A stretch of 32,662 bases of DNA from positions 1 to 32,662 of the forward strand of contig QZJX01000036.1 in NCBI GenBank assembly GCA_003599395.1. The letters are read 5' to 3'. The stretch's first letter is position 1; each line of letters begins with the position of its first letter. The position numbers and the translations under genes were made by a program. This DNA comes from Ignavibacteriales bacterium (lineage in GTDB: Bacteria; Bacteroidota; Ignavibacteria; Ignavibacteriales; Melioribacteraceae). Below, one piece after another: positions 1 through 8,582 of the stretch. The notes beneath the pieces were generated by a model. It saw only the letters and a program-made list of their open reading frames with translations, searched no databases and was not told where the DNA came from.

Positions 1-549
1 GAAACGAAAGTAAATGTAAAACTAAATCTTGACGGTTCAGGTAAATTTAAGATAAATACAGGTATCGGATTCTTTGATCATATGCTCGAACAGTTGAGCA
101 AACATTCAAATATTGATATCATGCTTAATGTAAAGGGCGATTTGCAGGTAGATTATCATCATACAGTTGAGGATACCGGGATTACTTTAGGGGAATGTTT
201 AGTCAAAGCACTGGGAGACAAAAAGGGAATAAAAAGATTTGGCTTTATGCTTCCGATGGATGATTCGATTGCAGAGACAACTTTGGATTTAAGCGGCAGA
301 CCTTACTTAAATTTCAAAACTAAGTTTACAAGAGATAAGGTTGGTGAGTTTCCAACAGAACTTGTAGAGGAATTTTTCAGAGGTTTAACTATAGGATTAA
401 AGGCAAATATTTACATAAAAGCTTCGGGAAAGAATGATCATCATAAAATTGAAGCAATATTCAAGTCATTTGCAAAAACGCTTAATGAAGCAGTTCGATT
501 TGATGAAAGAAGCGAAAATAAATTACCTACTACGAAGGGAAGATTATGA
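1..549 (+). CDS. hisB: Imidazoleglycerol-phosphate dehydratase (5' partial)
   Basis: Dehydrates imidazole glycerol phosphate to imidazole acetol phosphate in cytoplasmic histidine synthesis. The frame is open from base 1, so the gene starts upstream of the window; the ATG at 82 is an internal Met of the motif GIGFFDHML. Seen: the metal-ligand segments FFDHM, DYHHTVEDTGI and DDSIAETTLDLSGRP, then KNDHHKIEAIFK near the C-terminus, all typical of the monofunctional dehydratase. There is no phosphatase domain in the visible part. The stop overlaps the hisH start as ATGA, so translational coupling is likely. Identification is secure; only the N-terminus is missing. Confidence 0.96.
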   Translation, partial: ETKVNVKLNLDGSGKFKINTGIGFFDHMLEQLSKHSNIDIMLNVKGDLQVDYHHTVEDTGITLGECLVKALGDKKGIKRFGFMLPMDDSIAETTLDLSGRPYLNFKTKFTRDKVGEFPTELVEEFFRGLTIGLKANIYIKASGKNDHHKIEAIFKSFAKTLNEAVRFDERSENKLPTTKGRL

Positions 550-1133
550 TAGCATTAATAGAATACGGAGCCGGTAATACAGCATCGGTATCAAATGCGT
601 TAAAAGAGATTGGTGTTGAACACATAATCTCAAAAAATGAAAAAGATATAAGTGAAGCTGATAAGATAATTTTCCCGGGAGTTGGTGAAGCGTCCTCGGC
701 TGTCAAAAAATTACACTTATTAAATCTGTTTTCTTTATTACGTGTCATCAAAAAGCCAATGCTAGGAATTTGCCTTGGCATGCACATTTTATGCGATCGT
801 TCCGAAGAGGGTGACGTTGCCTGCCTTGGAGTCATAAACGGAGAAGCAAAAAAGTTTGATACGACAAAAGTTAAAGTCCCGCATATGGGATGGAACAATG
901 TGAATATAAGTAAGGATAGTAAGTTATTTAACAATATTGATGATAAGTCTTATTTCTATTTTGCTCACTCATATTATATTCCTAAAAATGATTCTACAAT
1001 AGCAACAACGGAACATCATTTAGAATTTTGTGCAGCTTTAGAAAAAGATAATTTTTATGGTGTTCAATTCCACCCGGAAAAATCGGGTGAAGCGGGACTT
1101 CAATTATTAAAAAACTTTGTCGAACTATGTTAG
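546..1133 (+). CDS. hisH: Imidazole glycerol phosphate synthase, glutamine amidotransferase subunit
   Basis: Class-I glutaminase, 195 aa, that supplies ammonia to HisF. Seen: N-terminal IEYGAGNTASVSNAL, the oxyanion region FPGVGEA, the nucleophile-elbow GICLGMH with the catalytic Cys, the interface segment KVPHMGWNNV, and the catalytic His-Glu pair in VQFHPEKSGEAG. The length is normal for the family. The ATG lies inside the hisB stop (ATGA), and the 3' end overlaps hisA by 7 nt, consistent with one polycistronic mRNA. Confidence 0.96.
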   Translation: MIALIEYGAGNTASVSNALKEIGVEHIISKNEKDISEADKIIFPGVGEASSAVKKLHLLNLFSLLRVIKKPMLGICLGMHILCDRSEEGDVACLGVINGEAKKFDTTKVKVPHMGWNNVNISKDSKLFNNIDDKSYFYFAHSYYIPKNDSTIATTEHHLEFCAALEKDNFYGVQFHPEKSGEAGLQLLKNFVELC

Positions 1134-1843
1134 TTATACCAGCTATAGATATAATCGAAAACAAAGCTGTTAGATTAAGCAAAGGTGATTTCAATTCAGC
1201 AAAACAATACTCAGAAAATCCTTTAGAAGTTGTAAGACAATTTTATGATGCCGGCTTTAAGAGGATTCATATAGTCGATTTAGAAGCATCAAAAACCGGT
1301 TCATTTACTTGTTTGAATCTTTTAGAAAAAATAAAATCTAGTCTTGAAATTGAAGTTGAATTCGGCGGAGGAATTAGAAAATTAGATGATCTAAAACAGT
1401 TAGATAAAATTGGTATTGATTATTTTATCTTTGGTTCAATAACCATAAAAGATGAAGCGGTTGTTAAATCGATGATTGATTTATATGATAAAAGTAGATT
1501 CATTTTTGCAGCGGATGTATTAGAGGATAAAATCAAAGTTAGTGGTTGGACTGAATCTACCAAAATTTCTTTAAATGAATACATTCAAAAATGGAGTGAG
1601 CAAAATATTTTTAATTATTTATGTACAGACATCAACAAAGATGGAATGCTGAAGGGACCAAACACTAATCTGTATAAAAAGACGATAAGCAAGTTCCCAA
1701 ATATTAACTTGATTGCCTCCGGGGGTATCAGTAGGATAGAAGATATTCACAACTTGCAGGAGCATCAGATAAAGTATGCCGTTGTTGGGAAAGCGTTTTA
1801 TGAAGGAAGAATATCAATAGAGGAGTTAAGTAAATTTGCTTAG
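1127..1843 (+). CDS. hisA: ProFAR isomerase (1-(5-phosphoribosyl)-5-[(5-phosphoribosylamino)methylideneamino]imidazole-4-carboxamide isomerase)
   Basis: An Amadori isomerase with a (beta/alpha)8 barrel, 238 aa. Seen: MLVIPAIDIIENKAVRL with the catalytic Asp of AIDI, HIVDLEASK, the phosphate-binding EFGGGIRK, the second catalytic Asp region CTDINKDGMLKGPN, and the C-terminal phosphate loop LIASGGIS. The ATG at 1127 is inside the last codons of hisH. The homologous barrel gene hisF follows with an 8-nt overlap. Nothing looks damaged. Confidence 0.95.
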   Translation: MLVIPAIDIIENKAVRLSKGDFNSAKQYSENPLEVVRQFYDAGFKRIHIVDLEASKTGSFTCLNLLEKIKSSLEIEVEFGGGIRKLDDLKQLDKIGIDYFIFGSITIKDEAVVKSMIDLYDKSRFIFAADVLEDKIKVSGWTESTKISLNEYIQKWSEQNIFNYLCTDINKDGMLKGPNTNLYKKTISKFPNINLIASGGISRIEDIHNLQEHQIKYAVVGKAFYEGRISIEELSKFA

Positions 1844-2591
1844 TAAAAGAATAATACCTTGTCTAGATGTGAAAGATGGCCGTGTTGTAAAGGGAACAAA
1901 CTTTGTCAATCTTCGCGATGCCGGATCGGCAGTTGAACTAGCAGAAAGATATTACCATGAAGGTGCTGATGAACTTGTCTTTCTTGATATAACCGCTTCT
2001 TTTGATAAAAGAAAAATATTAATTGATCTTGTTAAAGATGTCGCCAAAGTTATACGTATTCCATTCACGGTCGGTGGCGGAATTACTGAGTTAAACGATA
2101 TTGATATGCTCTTGAAAGCCGGAGCAGATAAAGTCTCGTTGAATACAGCAATTGTCAAAAATCCTCATTTAATAAATGATGCATCCAAACAATTCGGAAG
2201 TCAAGCCATTGTAGCGGCGATCGATATTAAAAAGATTGATGATGCTTATAAAGTTTTTATAAAAGGCGGAAGAGAAGAAACCGAACTTGAAGGTTATGCA
2301 TGGTGTAAAGAAGTTTGCGAAAGGGGAGTAGGAGAGATATTACTTACATCAATGGATAAAGACGGAACAAAAAGCGGTTATGATTTAGAATTTTTATCAA
2401 AGCTTACTAAAATAGTTTCTACACCGGTAATTGCATCCGGCGGAGCAGGAACGAAAGAACATTTTCTCGAAGCTTTTAAAAATTCTAATGTTGACGCATG
2501 CTTAGCCGCAAGTTTATTTCATTACCAAGAATTAGAGATAAGTAATTTAAAAATGTATTTACGCGAAAAGGGAGTAGAGGTTAGGTTTTAA
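1836..2591 (+). CDS. hisF: Imidazole glycerol phosphate synthase, cyclase subunit
   Basis: The cyclase makes imidazole glycerol phosphate and AICAR, using ammonia channelled from HisH. It is 251 aa, the normal family length. Seen: MLSKRIIPCLDVKDGRVVKG with the catalytic Asp of CLDV, VFLDITAS, the phosphate loop FTVGGGI, LLTSMDKDGTKSGYD with the second catalytic Asp, and VIASGGAG. The start is a TTG at 1836, chosen because the protein must begin at MLSKRIIPCLDV; an AGAGGAG Shine-Dalgarno stretch at 1819-1825 fits. The gene overlaps the hisA end by 8 nt. Confidence 0.95.
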   Translation: MLSKRIIPCLDVKDGRVVKGTNFVNLRDAGSAVELAERYYHEGADELVFLDITASFDKRKILIDLVKDVAKVIRIPFTVGGGITELNDIDMLLKAGADKVSLNTAIVKNPHLINDASKQFGSQAIVAAIDIKKIDDAYKVFIKGGREETELEGYAWCKEVCERGVGEILLTSMDKDGTKSGYDLEFLSKLTKIVSTPVIASGGAGTKEHFLEAFKNSNVDACLAASLFHYQELEISNLKMYLREKGVEVRF

Positions 2592-2596
2592 TAGAT

Positions 2597-2673
2597 ACTT
2601 TGCGCCTTAGCGTCTTTGCGGTGAAGTAATGAAAAACAACCGCAAAGACTAGAAGATGCTGAGAAGGTTAAAT
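2597..2673. repeat. Interspersed repeat with 11-bp inverted arms between hisF and hisIE
   Basis: The 102-nt spacer holds a perfect 11-bp inverted repeat: GTCTTTGCGGT at 2612-2622 and ACCGCAAAGAC at 2639-2649, with a 16-nt loop. Weaker outer arms are CCTTAGC at 2605-2611 against the reverse complement of GCTGAGAAGG further 3'. The wording GCGCCTTAGCGTCTTTGCGG resembles the short palindromic repeats with CTTTGCGTCTTTGCGG cores that I recall from many environmental bacterial genomes; that is recollection, not a search result. It has no U-tract, so it is not an obvious terminator. It could be an RNA processing or stability element between two his genes. Confidence 0.7.
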
Positions 2674-2693
2674 AAAATTGGGAAGAGGATTTA

Positions 2694-3257
2694 ATGATTG
2701 ATATAAACAAAATTGATTTTGATAAAATGAACGGTCTTGTTCCGGCGGTCATTACAGATAATTTCACCGGACAAGTATTGATGCTTGGATTTATGAACAG
2801 AGAAGCAGTCCAAAAAACCATCAACGAAAAGAAAGTAACTTTTTACAGTCGCTCAAAAAAGAGATTATGGACGAAAGGTGAAACTTCCGGTAATTATTTG
2901 AATCTCGTTGATATTAAAAATGATTGCGATAATGATACATTGCTCATTAAAGCGAATCCGGAAGGTAATACTTGTCATTTAGATCAATATTCATGTTTTG
3001 GAATAGAAAAAGAAAATTATCTTTTTCTTAAGCACTTAGATGATCTTGTAAAGAAACGAAAAGATGAACTTCCCGAAAATTCTTACACCACTAAATTATT
3101 CAAGCAAGGTGAGAGTAGAATTATTCAGAAAGTCGGGGAAGAAGCAATTGAAACGGTTATCGCTGCAAAAAATAATGATCGTAATGAAATTATAAATGAA
3201 ACAGCTGACTTACTTTTTCACTTACTTGTTATGTTGAATGAAAAAAAATCTCCTTAA
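2694..3257 (+). CDS. hisIE: Bifunctional phosphoribosyl-AMP cyclohydrolase / phosphoribosyl-ATP pyrophosphatase, C-terminus frameshifted
   Basis: Catalyses the second and third steps of histidine synthesis. Seen: a HisI domain (about residues 1-105) with VTFYSRSKKRLWTKGETSGN, the metal-binding DCDNDTLL, and TCHLDQYSCF, then a HisE domain (about 110-187) with SYTTKLFKQG, KVGEEAIETVIAA and NETADLLFHLLVML. The start ATG has GGAAGAGG upstream. The frame stops early at 3255-3257, after an A8 run (3241-3248). Reading -1 from that run gives ISLNEVITELEKRHSTK and a stop at 3299-3301, which is the expected HisE ending. The full-length product therefore needs a -1 shift or a corrected indel. If the sequence is right, the protein loses its last helix (17 residues). 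Confidence 0.93.
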   Translation: MIDINKIDFDKMNGLVPAVITDNFTGQVLMLGFMNREAVQKTINEKKVTFYSRSKKRLWTKGETSGNYLNLVDIKNDCDNDTLLIKANPEGNTCHLDQYSCFGIEKENYLFLKHLDDLVKKRKDELPENSYTTKLFKQGESRIIQKVGEEAIETVIAAKNNDRNEIINETADLLFHLLVMLNEKKSP

Positions 3258-3498
3258 ATGAAGTGATAACAGAGTTAGAAAAAAGACATTCAACTAAATA
3301 GTATTGCTTCATTCCAGTTCAATAAATTTTCAAATTAAGCGATCCATTTTCTTGGATTAAATGAGTTTGCTGATTTCAGATTCAATCTCGTCATTCTGTA
3401 ATTCTTTTACTCTAATAAAGTTTAGTTAGTTAAGAAATATTTTTGCGTTAAAATTATTCTTACTGAAATCCTTGGGAAAATTGCATATGGTGATAATT

Positions 3499-3987
3499 TT
3501 ATTTGGTCCGTATCATTGCTAAAAACTTTTCAATTTGTCTTCGATGTCTGAGAATATGAACAATAGCATGTTCAAGCAGTTGTTCAAGATCGTATTCCTG
3601 TCCCCAGTTCGAATTAATTTTAATACTTGCCATCTCTTCAAAAGTAAATTCTATTTTGTTTATTAGAGTGTCGGTAGTATAATTCATCATATGATCAATT
3701 TCATCACAAGCTGAGGAAGGTGTACTTACTTCATAAATATCTTTACGTTCAGTTAAAGATTCTCCGAACTTCTTTCTAATATAGTTTGCATATGCATATC
3801 CCGATCTAACTACATGATTCATGATTGTCTGAATTGATTTACAGTCGGGATCAGTAGTTTCATTATCGACAATTTTGATGTAGTCGTGTTGGTCAATTTC
3901 TTTTATTAAATATTTTAGTTCATTAGCAGCTCGTTCATATTCGTCCATCAAAGCGCCGACGGGACCTTCTCTGAATATTCTTGTCAT
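3499..3987 (-). CDS. DinB-like four-helix-bundle protein
   Basis: A 162-aa protein with the look of the DinB/YfiT superfamily, putative metal-dependent enzymes with a four-helix bundle, often thiol- or stress-related. Seen: MNHVVRSGYAYANYIRKKFG with His58, and LLEHAIVHILRHRRQIEKF near the C-terminus with His140 and His144 spaced as H-x3-H. These three histidines are the likely metal ligands. It stands alone between the convergent ends of the his and trp operons, so the context gives no function. The substrate is unknown and the family call is from motif memory only. Confidence 0.75.
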   Translation of the reverse strand: MTRIFREGPVGALMDEYERAANELKYLIKEIDQHDYIKIVDNETTDPDCKSIQTIMNHVVRSGYAYANYIRKKFGESLTERKDIYEVSTPSSACDEIDHMMNYTTDTLINKIEFTFEEMASIKINSNWGQEYDLEQLLEHAIVHILRHRRQIEKFLAMIRTK

Positions 3988-4065
3988 ATTATAATTTAAC
4001 CTATTTTAACTGAGTTAATTTTTTTAGAAAATAATATTATGAAAATAAATAAATAATTCATTTGA

Positions 4066-4848
4066 TTAACTTTTGCAAGCGATTGAAAGATTTGTGATCA
4101 AGTCTAATGTTTCTGAATAAATATTATCATTTTCAGAAAGTGACTTCACAACAGCACTTCCAACAATAAATCCATCTGTATACTCTCTAAATTCTTTTAT
4201 GTTCTGGGGAGAAGAAATTCCAAATCCTAGCATCATCTTATTTTTGGAAATGATATTATAAGTTCTCTCGAGATTATGTTTTACCTCATCACCGAAATTA
4301 TTTTGCACGCCTGTTGTTCCTGTTACACTTACGCAGTAAATGAATCCCGTACTTAATTCATCTATTTTTTTAATTCTTTCTTCCGATGAAGTTGGAGTGG
4401 TTAGCATTATTATCTCAAAATCTTTGAATTTATTTGTGAAAAAATCTTCATATTCTTCAAGAGGAATATCGGGAATTATTAATCCATCTACTTTTGCTTC
4501 CTTTGCATCACGAATAAATTTATCAACTCCATATCGCATAATTGGGTTAGCATAACCCATAAGTATTATAGGTTTTTCAACTCTTTCTTTTATATTCGCG
4601 GTCATTTCAAGAACGGAGCTGAGTGAAACACCATTCAACAAAGCTGCTTCCGAAGATTTTTGAATCGCAGGTCCATCTGCTAGCGGATCGCTGAATGGAA
4701 TTCCAAGTTCGATTAAATTCGCTCCGGCTTCGTAAACTTTGCATACCAAATCAACGAAAGAATCGACTTTGGGATAACCGGCTGTTAAATAAATTGATAA
4801 TGCTTTTTGATTATTATCATTAATTTTTTCAATAGTTTCTCTTATCAT
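4066..4848 (-). CDS. trpA: Tryptophan synthase alpha chain
   Basis: Cleaves indole-3-glycerol phosphate to indole and glyceraldehyde 3-phosphate, passing indole to TrpB. It is 260 aa. Seen: [11 protein letters not shown] at the N-terminus, the catalytic Glu/Asp segment [52 protein letters not shown], and the phosphate-binding GFGISSP and GFIVGSAVV. The ATG overlaps the trpB stop by 4 nt (ATGA). It is the last gene of the operon; no clear intrinsic terminator follows in the 78 nt before the DinB-like gene. Confidence 0.97.
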   Translation of the reverse strand: MIRETIEKINDNNQKALSIYLTAGYPKVDSFVDLVCKVYEAGANLIELGIPFSDPLADGPAIQKSSEAALLNGVSLSSVLEMTANIKERVEKPIILMGYANPIMRYGVDKFIRDAKEAKVDGLIIPDIPLEEYEDFFTNKFKDFEIIMLTTPTSSEERIKKIDELSTGFIYCVSVTGTTGVQNNFGDEVKHNLERTYNIISKNKMMLGFGISSPQNIKEFREYTDGFIVGSAVVKSLSENDNIYSETLDLITNLSIACKS

Positions 4849-6056
4849 ATTTCTTCACCGATATTTTTCATAATAGTATTAATATCTTTATCACCGCGTC
4901 CGCTAATATTTATCACAACAATGTCATCTTTTTTTGTCTTCGGCATCAATTCATTCAAATAAGCGACTGCGTGAGCCGTTTCAAGAGCGGGAAGTATTCC
5001 CTCAGTTTTTGTCAGCAGTTTAATTCCTTCAAGAGCTTCATCATCCGTAACGGAGTAGTACTCTGCACGTTTAATATCTTTTAGTAATGCGTGTTCCGGA
5101 CCGACACCGGGATAATCTAATCCGGCTGAAATAGAATGAACTTCGGAAATCTGTCCGTTATCATCCTGCAGAAGATAAGTATGCATCCCTTGGAAAATTC
5201 CTTGAGAGCCAACAGTTAAAGTGGCACAGTGTTTACCCGAATCAATTCCATAACCTTCGGCTTCAACGCCGATTAATTTAACCGATTCATCATTTACAAA
5301 AGGATAAAATATTCCGATCGCATTCGAACCGCCGCCGACACAAGCGAGAATGTGAGTCGGTAATCTATTTTCTTTTTCTTGCAACTGCTGTTTTGTTTCT
5401 TCACCGATAACCGATTGAAAATCTCTAACAATCATCGGATAAGGATGGGGACCGACAACTGAACCTATGATGTAATGAGTATCATGCACGTTGGTCACCC
5501 AATCACGAATGGCTTCATTTGTTGCATCTTTCAAAGTTCTGCTTCCCGATTTAACTGTTCTAACTTCAGCACCAAGCAGTTTCATCCTAAACACATTTAA
5601 ACTTTGGCGTTCAACATCAACTTCGCCCATATATACGATACACTTCAATCCGAACTTTGCACAGACAGTAGCAGTTGCAACGCCGTGTTGACCGGCACCG
5701 GTTTCCGCAATGATTCTTTTCTTGCCTAACTTCTTTGCTAAAAGAATTTGTCCTATAGCATTATTTAATTTATGAGCTCCGGTATGGCAAAGATCTTCAC
5801 GCTTCAAATAAATTTTACCTTTACCGAAATGTTCGGTTAATCTTTTTGCATACGTGAGTGGGGTAGGTCGACCGTTATAATCTCTCTGAATTTCACTTAA
5901 CTCTTTTAAAAAGTTATTATCTGTTCGCAACTCATGATACATGGTTTCCAATTCATAAAGAGCCGTCATTAAAGTTTCCGGAACGAACTTACCGCCGTAA
6001 ATTCCGTATTTACCTTTTTCATTTGGAAAAGCATATTTAGATTTTTGTTCATTCAT
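4845..6056 (-). CDS. trpB: Tryptophan synthase beta chain
   Basis: A PLP enzyme that condenses indole with serine; 403 aa, type-1 TrpB (trpB1) by its length and motifs. Seen: [47 protein letters not shown] with the PLP lysine, [17 protein letters not shown] with the catalytic Glu, and the phosphate-binding [12 protein letters not shown]. It also has GVEAEGYGI and a C-terminal ISGRGDKDI. Its ATG shares one base with the aroF stop (TAATG), which implies coupling to the DAHP synthase gene, and its end overlaps trpA. Confidence 0.97.
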   Translation of the reverse strand: MNEQKSKYAFPNEKGKYGIYGGKFVPETLMTALYELETMYHELRTDNNFLKELSEIQRDYNGRPTPLTYAKRLTEHFGKGKIYLKREDLCHTGAHKLNNAIGQILLAKKLGKKRIIAETGAGQHGVATATVCAKFGLKCIVYMGEVDVERQSLNVFRMKLLGAEVRTVKSGSRTLKDATNEAIRDWVTNVHDTHYIIGSVVGPHPYPMIVRDFQSVIGEETKQQLQEKENRLPTHILACVGGGSNAIGIFYPFVNDESVKLIGVEAEGYGIDSGKHCATLTVGSQGIFQGMHTYLLQDDNGQISEVHSISAGLDYPGVGPEHALLKDIKRAEYYSVTDDEALEGIKLLTKTEGILPALETAHAVAYLNELMPKTKKDDIVVINISGRGDKDINTIMKNIGEEI

Positions 6057-7072
6057 TATGCTAGCTCCTTTCCGACTATAGGAGCGAGTTCTTTTATTTT
6101 TTCTAATAATGTTTTAAATCTTTTCGGATCGAGTGATTGGTAGCCATCGGATAATGCCTCATCCGGACGTTGATGTACTTCGATCATTAGTCCGTCAGCA
6201 CCGGCGGCAATTGAAGCCAAAGCCATCGGCGGAATTTTATCCCACATCCCCACACCGTGGGAAGGATCAACAAAAACGGGCAAGTGACTTTCTTTTTTAA
6301 GCACGGGAACAGCATTTAAATCAAGTGTGTTTCGTGTAGCTGTTTCAAAAGTTCTGATACCTCGTTCACATAATATGATATTATAATTATCTTGTGAGAT
6401 GATGTACTCGGCACTCAACAGCAAATCTTCAACCGTGGCAGACATACCGCGCTTGAGCAGAATCGGTTTTTGTGTCTTGCCGGCTTCTTCGAGCAATGTA
6501 AAGTTCTGCATATTACGTGCGCCAAGTTGAATTATATCAGCAACTTCTGCAACTGCATCAACCGTATGTTGATTTAAAAGTTCCGTGACAATCTTTAAAT
6601 CAAATTCCTTTTTGACCTCTTCGAGATATTTTAATCCCTCTTCCTTCAATCCTTGAAATGAATACGGACTTGAACGGGGCTTATAAGCACCGGCTCGTAA
6701 AAAATTCACACCCATATTTTTCAAGATTTCTGCTATTTCAAAAATCTGATCGCGTGATTCTACTGAACAAGGTCCGGCGATGATTTGCAGTTTGTTTCCA
6801 CCGATGGACTGATCACCGAAATCAATAATTGTATCTTCGCTTTTCATCATTCGCGAGACGAGTTTATATTTCTTTGTTACTCTTACAACGTCTTCAACTG
6901 AAGGCATCAAACTGAAATCCTCTTGTTTTAATTTATGAGTTGGGCCTGTAATTCCGATTGCGAGTTTCGAAGCACCGGGGATTTCGTGCGGCGTGCAATC
7001 CAATTGCTTAATTTTCTGTTTTACTTTTTCTATGTCCTCACGCGGTGCATTCAAATCCATTACTATCAACAT
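6056..7072 (-). CDS. aroF: 3-deoxy-7-phosphoheptulonate (DAHP) synthase, type I-beta with N-terminal regulatory domain
   Basis: Condenses PEP and erythrose 4-phosphate, the first step of the shikimate pathway. It is 338 aa. Residues 1-70 form a ferredoxin-like N-terminal domain as in the Thermotoga-type enzyme, which is known there to mediate aromatic feedback. The barrel shows [81 protein letters not shown] and [14 protein letters not shown]. The gene sits inside the trp operon between trpF and trpB and is coupled to trpB by TAATG. An AAGGAA motif precedes the ATG. Which amino acid inhibits it cannot be told from the sequence. Confidence 0.94.
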   Translation of the reverse strand: MLIVMDLNAPREDIEKVKQKIKQLDCTPHEIPGASKLAIGITGPTHKLKQEDFSLMPSVEDVVRVTKKYKLVSRMMKSEDTIIDFGDQSIGGNKLQIIAGPCSVESRDQIFEIAEILKNMGVNFLRAGAYKPRSSPYSFQGLKEEGLKYLEEVKKEFDLKIVTELLNQHTVDAVAEVADIIQLGARNMQNFTLLEEAGKTQKPILLKRGMSATVEDLLLSAEYIISQDNYNIILCERGIRTFETATRNTLDLNAVPVLKKESHLPVFVDPSHGVGMWDKIPPMALASIAAGADGLMIEVHQRPDEALSDGYQSLDPKRFKTLLEKIKELAPIVGKELA

Positions 7073-7110
7073 TGATGATTCCTTAGTTTATTGATGACTA
7101 ATTCTTTATG

Positions 7111-7195
7111 GAATACAGATGACACAGAAAAAACTGATTCTCGCAGATTTTTATCTGTCTAAACCCATAGTTTCTGCGTCATCTGCGTTCTATTC
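7111..7195. repeat. Interspersed inverted repeat that overlaps the trpF stop codon
   Basis: The trpF-aroF spacer is almost filled by an imperfect inverted repeat. The left end reads GAATACAGATGACACAGAAA (7111-7130); the right end reads, reverse complemented, GAATAGAACGCAGATGACGC then AGAAA, differing by a 5-base insertion and one substitution. The inner part includes CTCGCAGATTTTTATCTG. It resembles the CAGATGACGCAGA-type repeats I recall from many environmental genomes (memory, not a search). On the minus strand the TAG stop of trpF (7192-7190) is part of the repeat end. Confidence 0.7.
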
Positions 7196-7798
7196 TTTTA
7201 GCATATCTAATTTTTTAAAGAATGATTTAACTTTTGCGTGATCTTTTATTCCCGGTGCTTTTTCAAGAGATGAAGAAAGATCAACCGCCTGCGGTTTAAT
7301 TCTGTTAAAAATATCGTCGATATTGTTTTCGGAAACTCCGCCGGCTAAAATGATTTTGTCCCGATAAATTTCCGGAATGAGTTCCCAATCAAATTGTTTT
7401 CCCGTTCCGCCGTATTCTCCGTTATCTTTTGAGTCAAGTAGAATTGTATAGTTTGAATATTTTTTAAGGTTCTCATTCAATTTCTCATCAACTCGAATTG
7501 CTTTAATAACGGGGTGATTTATTTTTTCACAGTAATCCAAACTTTCATCACCATGTAATTGAACAGCATTTAAACCGATATTTTTCGAAGTGGAATTAAC
7601 GTTTTCAAAATTTTCATTTACGAATACACCAACTTTTGAAACAAAGAAGGAAAGATTATCTATTATCTTTTTAGCATTATCCGGTTCGATGTATCGTTTA
7701 CTTTTTTTATAGAAGATAAAGCCAAGTGCATCCGCGCCGCAGTCAATGCAAAGTTTTGCATCGTCTATATTTGTTATTCCGCATACCTTAACTTTCAC
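7190..7798 (-). CDS. trpF: Phosphoribosylanthranilate isomerase
   Basis: An Amadori isomerase of tryptophan synthesis, 202 aa, (beta/alpha)8 barrel. Seen: VKVCGITNIDDAKLC with the catalytic Cys, GADALGFIFYKKSKRYI, VQLHGDES, the catalytic Asp in LLDSKDNGEYGGTGKQFDW, ILAGGVSENNI and AVDLSSSLEKAPGIKD. The start is GTG at 7798, at the conserved N-terminus, overlapping the trpC end by 11 nt. The stop codon lies in an interspersed repeat, so the extreme C-terminus (DMLKE) may have been reset by that insertion. It is a separate gene, not fused to trpC as in enterobacteria. Confidence 0.95.
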   Translation of the reverse strand: MKVKVCGITNIDDAKLCIDCGADALGFIFYKKSKRYIEPDNAKKIIDNLSFFVSKVGVFVNENFENVNSTSKNIGLNAVQLHGDESLDYCEKINHPVIKAIRVDEKLNENLKKYSNYTILLDSKDNGEYGGTGKQFDWELIPEIYRDKIILAGGVSENNIDDIFNRIKPQAVDLSSSLEKAPGIKDHAKVKSFFKKLDMLKE

Positions 7799-8582
7799 GA
7801 TTGCACCAATCTTTAAATTTTCTTAGTTCATCTGAAATATTTTCCGCTCGCATAAAATGTTCGCCGACTAAGAGAGCATCGATTTTCTCATTCTTAACTT
7901 TGTCGACAGAAGTTTTATCACTAAATCCGCTTTCCGCGACAACACAAACATTTCTCGGAATTTGTTTGCATATGTCGATTGAATTATTGATGTCAACTTC
8001 AAAAGTTTTGAGATTACGATTATTTATTCCAACTATATTATGAATCTCGAAATCAACTTTATTTAATTGTTCTTCCGAGTGAAGTTCAAGAAGCACTTCT
8101 AAATTTAATTCGTTTGCAGCGTGTGTTAATTCTCTTACTTGTTCTTCGGATAAAATTTCACAAATTAAAAGAATAACATCTGCCCCGTTTGCTTTTGCTT
8201 CGTACACTTGATATTCATCAATTATAAAATCTTTACGGAGAAGGGGAGCAGATTTGATTTTTGCAATGCTGTTTAAGTATTCTATCGAACCTTTGAAAAA
8301 GTTATTATCTGTTAAAACAGAGATTCCGGAAACTTCGTTTTCAAAATAAATTTTTGCAATATCTGTGTGATTAAAATTTTCTCTAATAATTCCTTTTGAC
8401 GGAGATGCTTTTTTTATTTCTGCAATGATTGAAAGGTTTTTGTCGGAAGAAATTCTTTTATGCAAACTCATTGGTTCACTTTCAAAAAATTGAAAATCCG
8501 AAAAACGAGACAGCGTAAATTCCTTCCGAAGTTTTTTTACTTCTTCTTTTTTTACTTCGACTATTTCATCAAGAATTGTCAT
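7788..8582 (-). CDS. trpC: Indole-3-glycerol phosphate synthase
   Basis: Closes the indole ring from CdRP; 264 aa, single-function barrel. Seen: ILDEIVEVKKEEVKKLRKE at the N-terminus, the substrate-binding IIAEIKKASPSKG, ISVLTDNNFFKGS, LLRKDFIIDEYQVYEAKANG with the catalytic Lys, LEVLLELHSEE, VGINNRNLKTFEVDI, CVVAESGFS and LLVGEHFMRAE. The start overlaps the trpD stop as ATGA and the end overlaps trpF by 11 nt, so the trpD-C-F block is tightly coupled. Confidence 0.96.
   Translation of the reverse strand: MTILDEIVEVKKEEVKKLRKEFTLSRFSDFQFFESEPMSLHKRISSDKNLSIIAEIKKASPSKGIIRENFNHTDIAKIYFENEVSGISVLTDNNFFKGSIEYLNSIAKIKSAPLLRKDFIIDEYQVYEAKANGADVILLICEILSEEQVRELTHAANELNLEVLLELHSEEQLNKVDFEIHNIVGINNRNLKTFEVDINNSIDICKQIPRNVCVVAESGFSDKTSVDKVKNEKIDALLVGEHFMRAENISDELRKFKDWCNRES

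Noticed and set aside
530-934. Long frames opposite the his, trp and metal-efflux genes (for example 530-934 minus and 8460-8810 plus)
   Set aside because: They are antisense shadows of strongly identified genes with no recognisable motifs.
3302-3498. Short minus-strand frame (RVKELQNDEIESEISKLI) in the spacer after hisIE
   Set aside because: Too short, with a stop close upstream and no start or ribosome-binding site. No recognisable homology; treated as non-coding.
7190-7240. TrpF phosphate-site motif reads SSSLE rather than the more common SSGVE
   Set aside because: This position varies among good TrpF enzymes, and all catalytic residues are present, so it is ordinary divergence.
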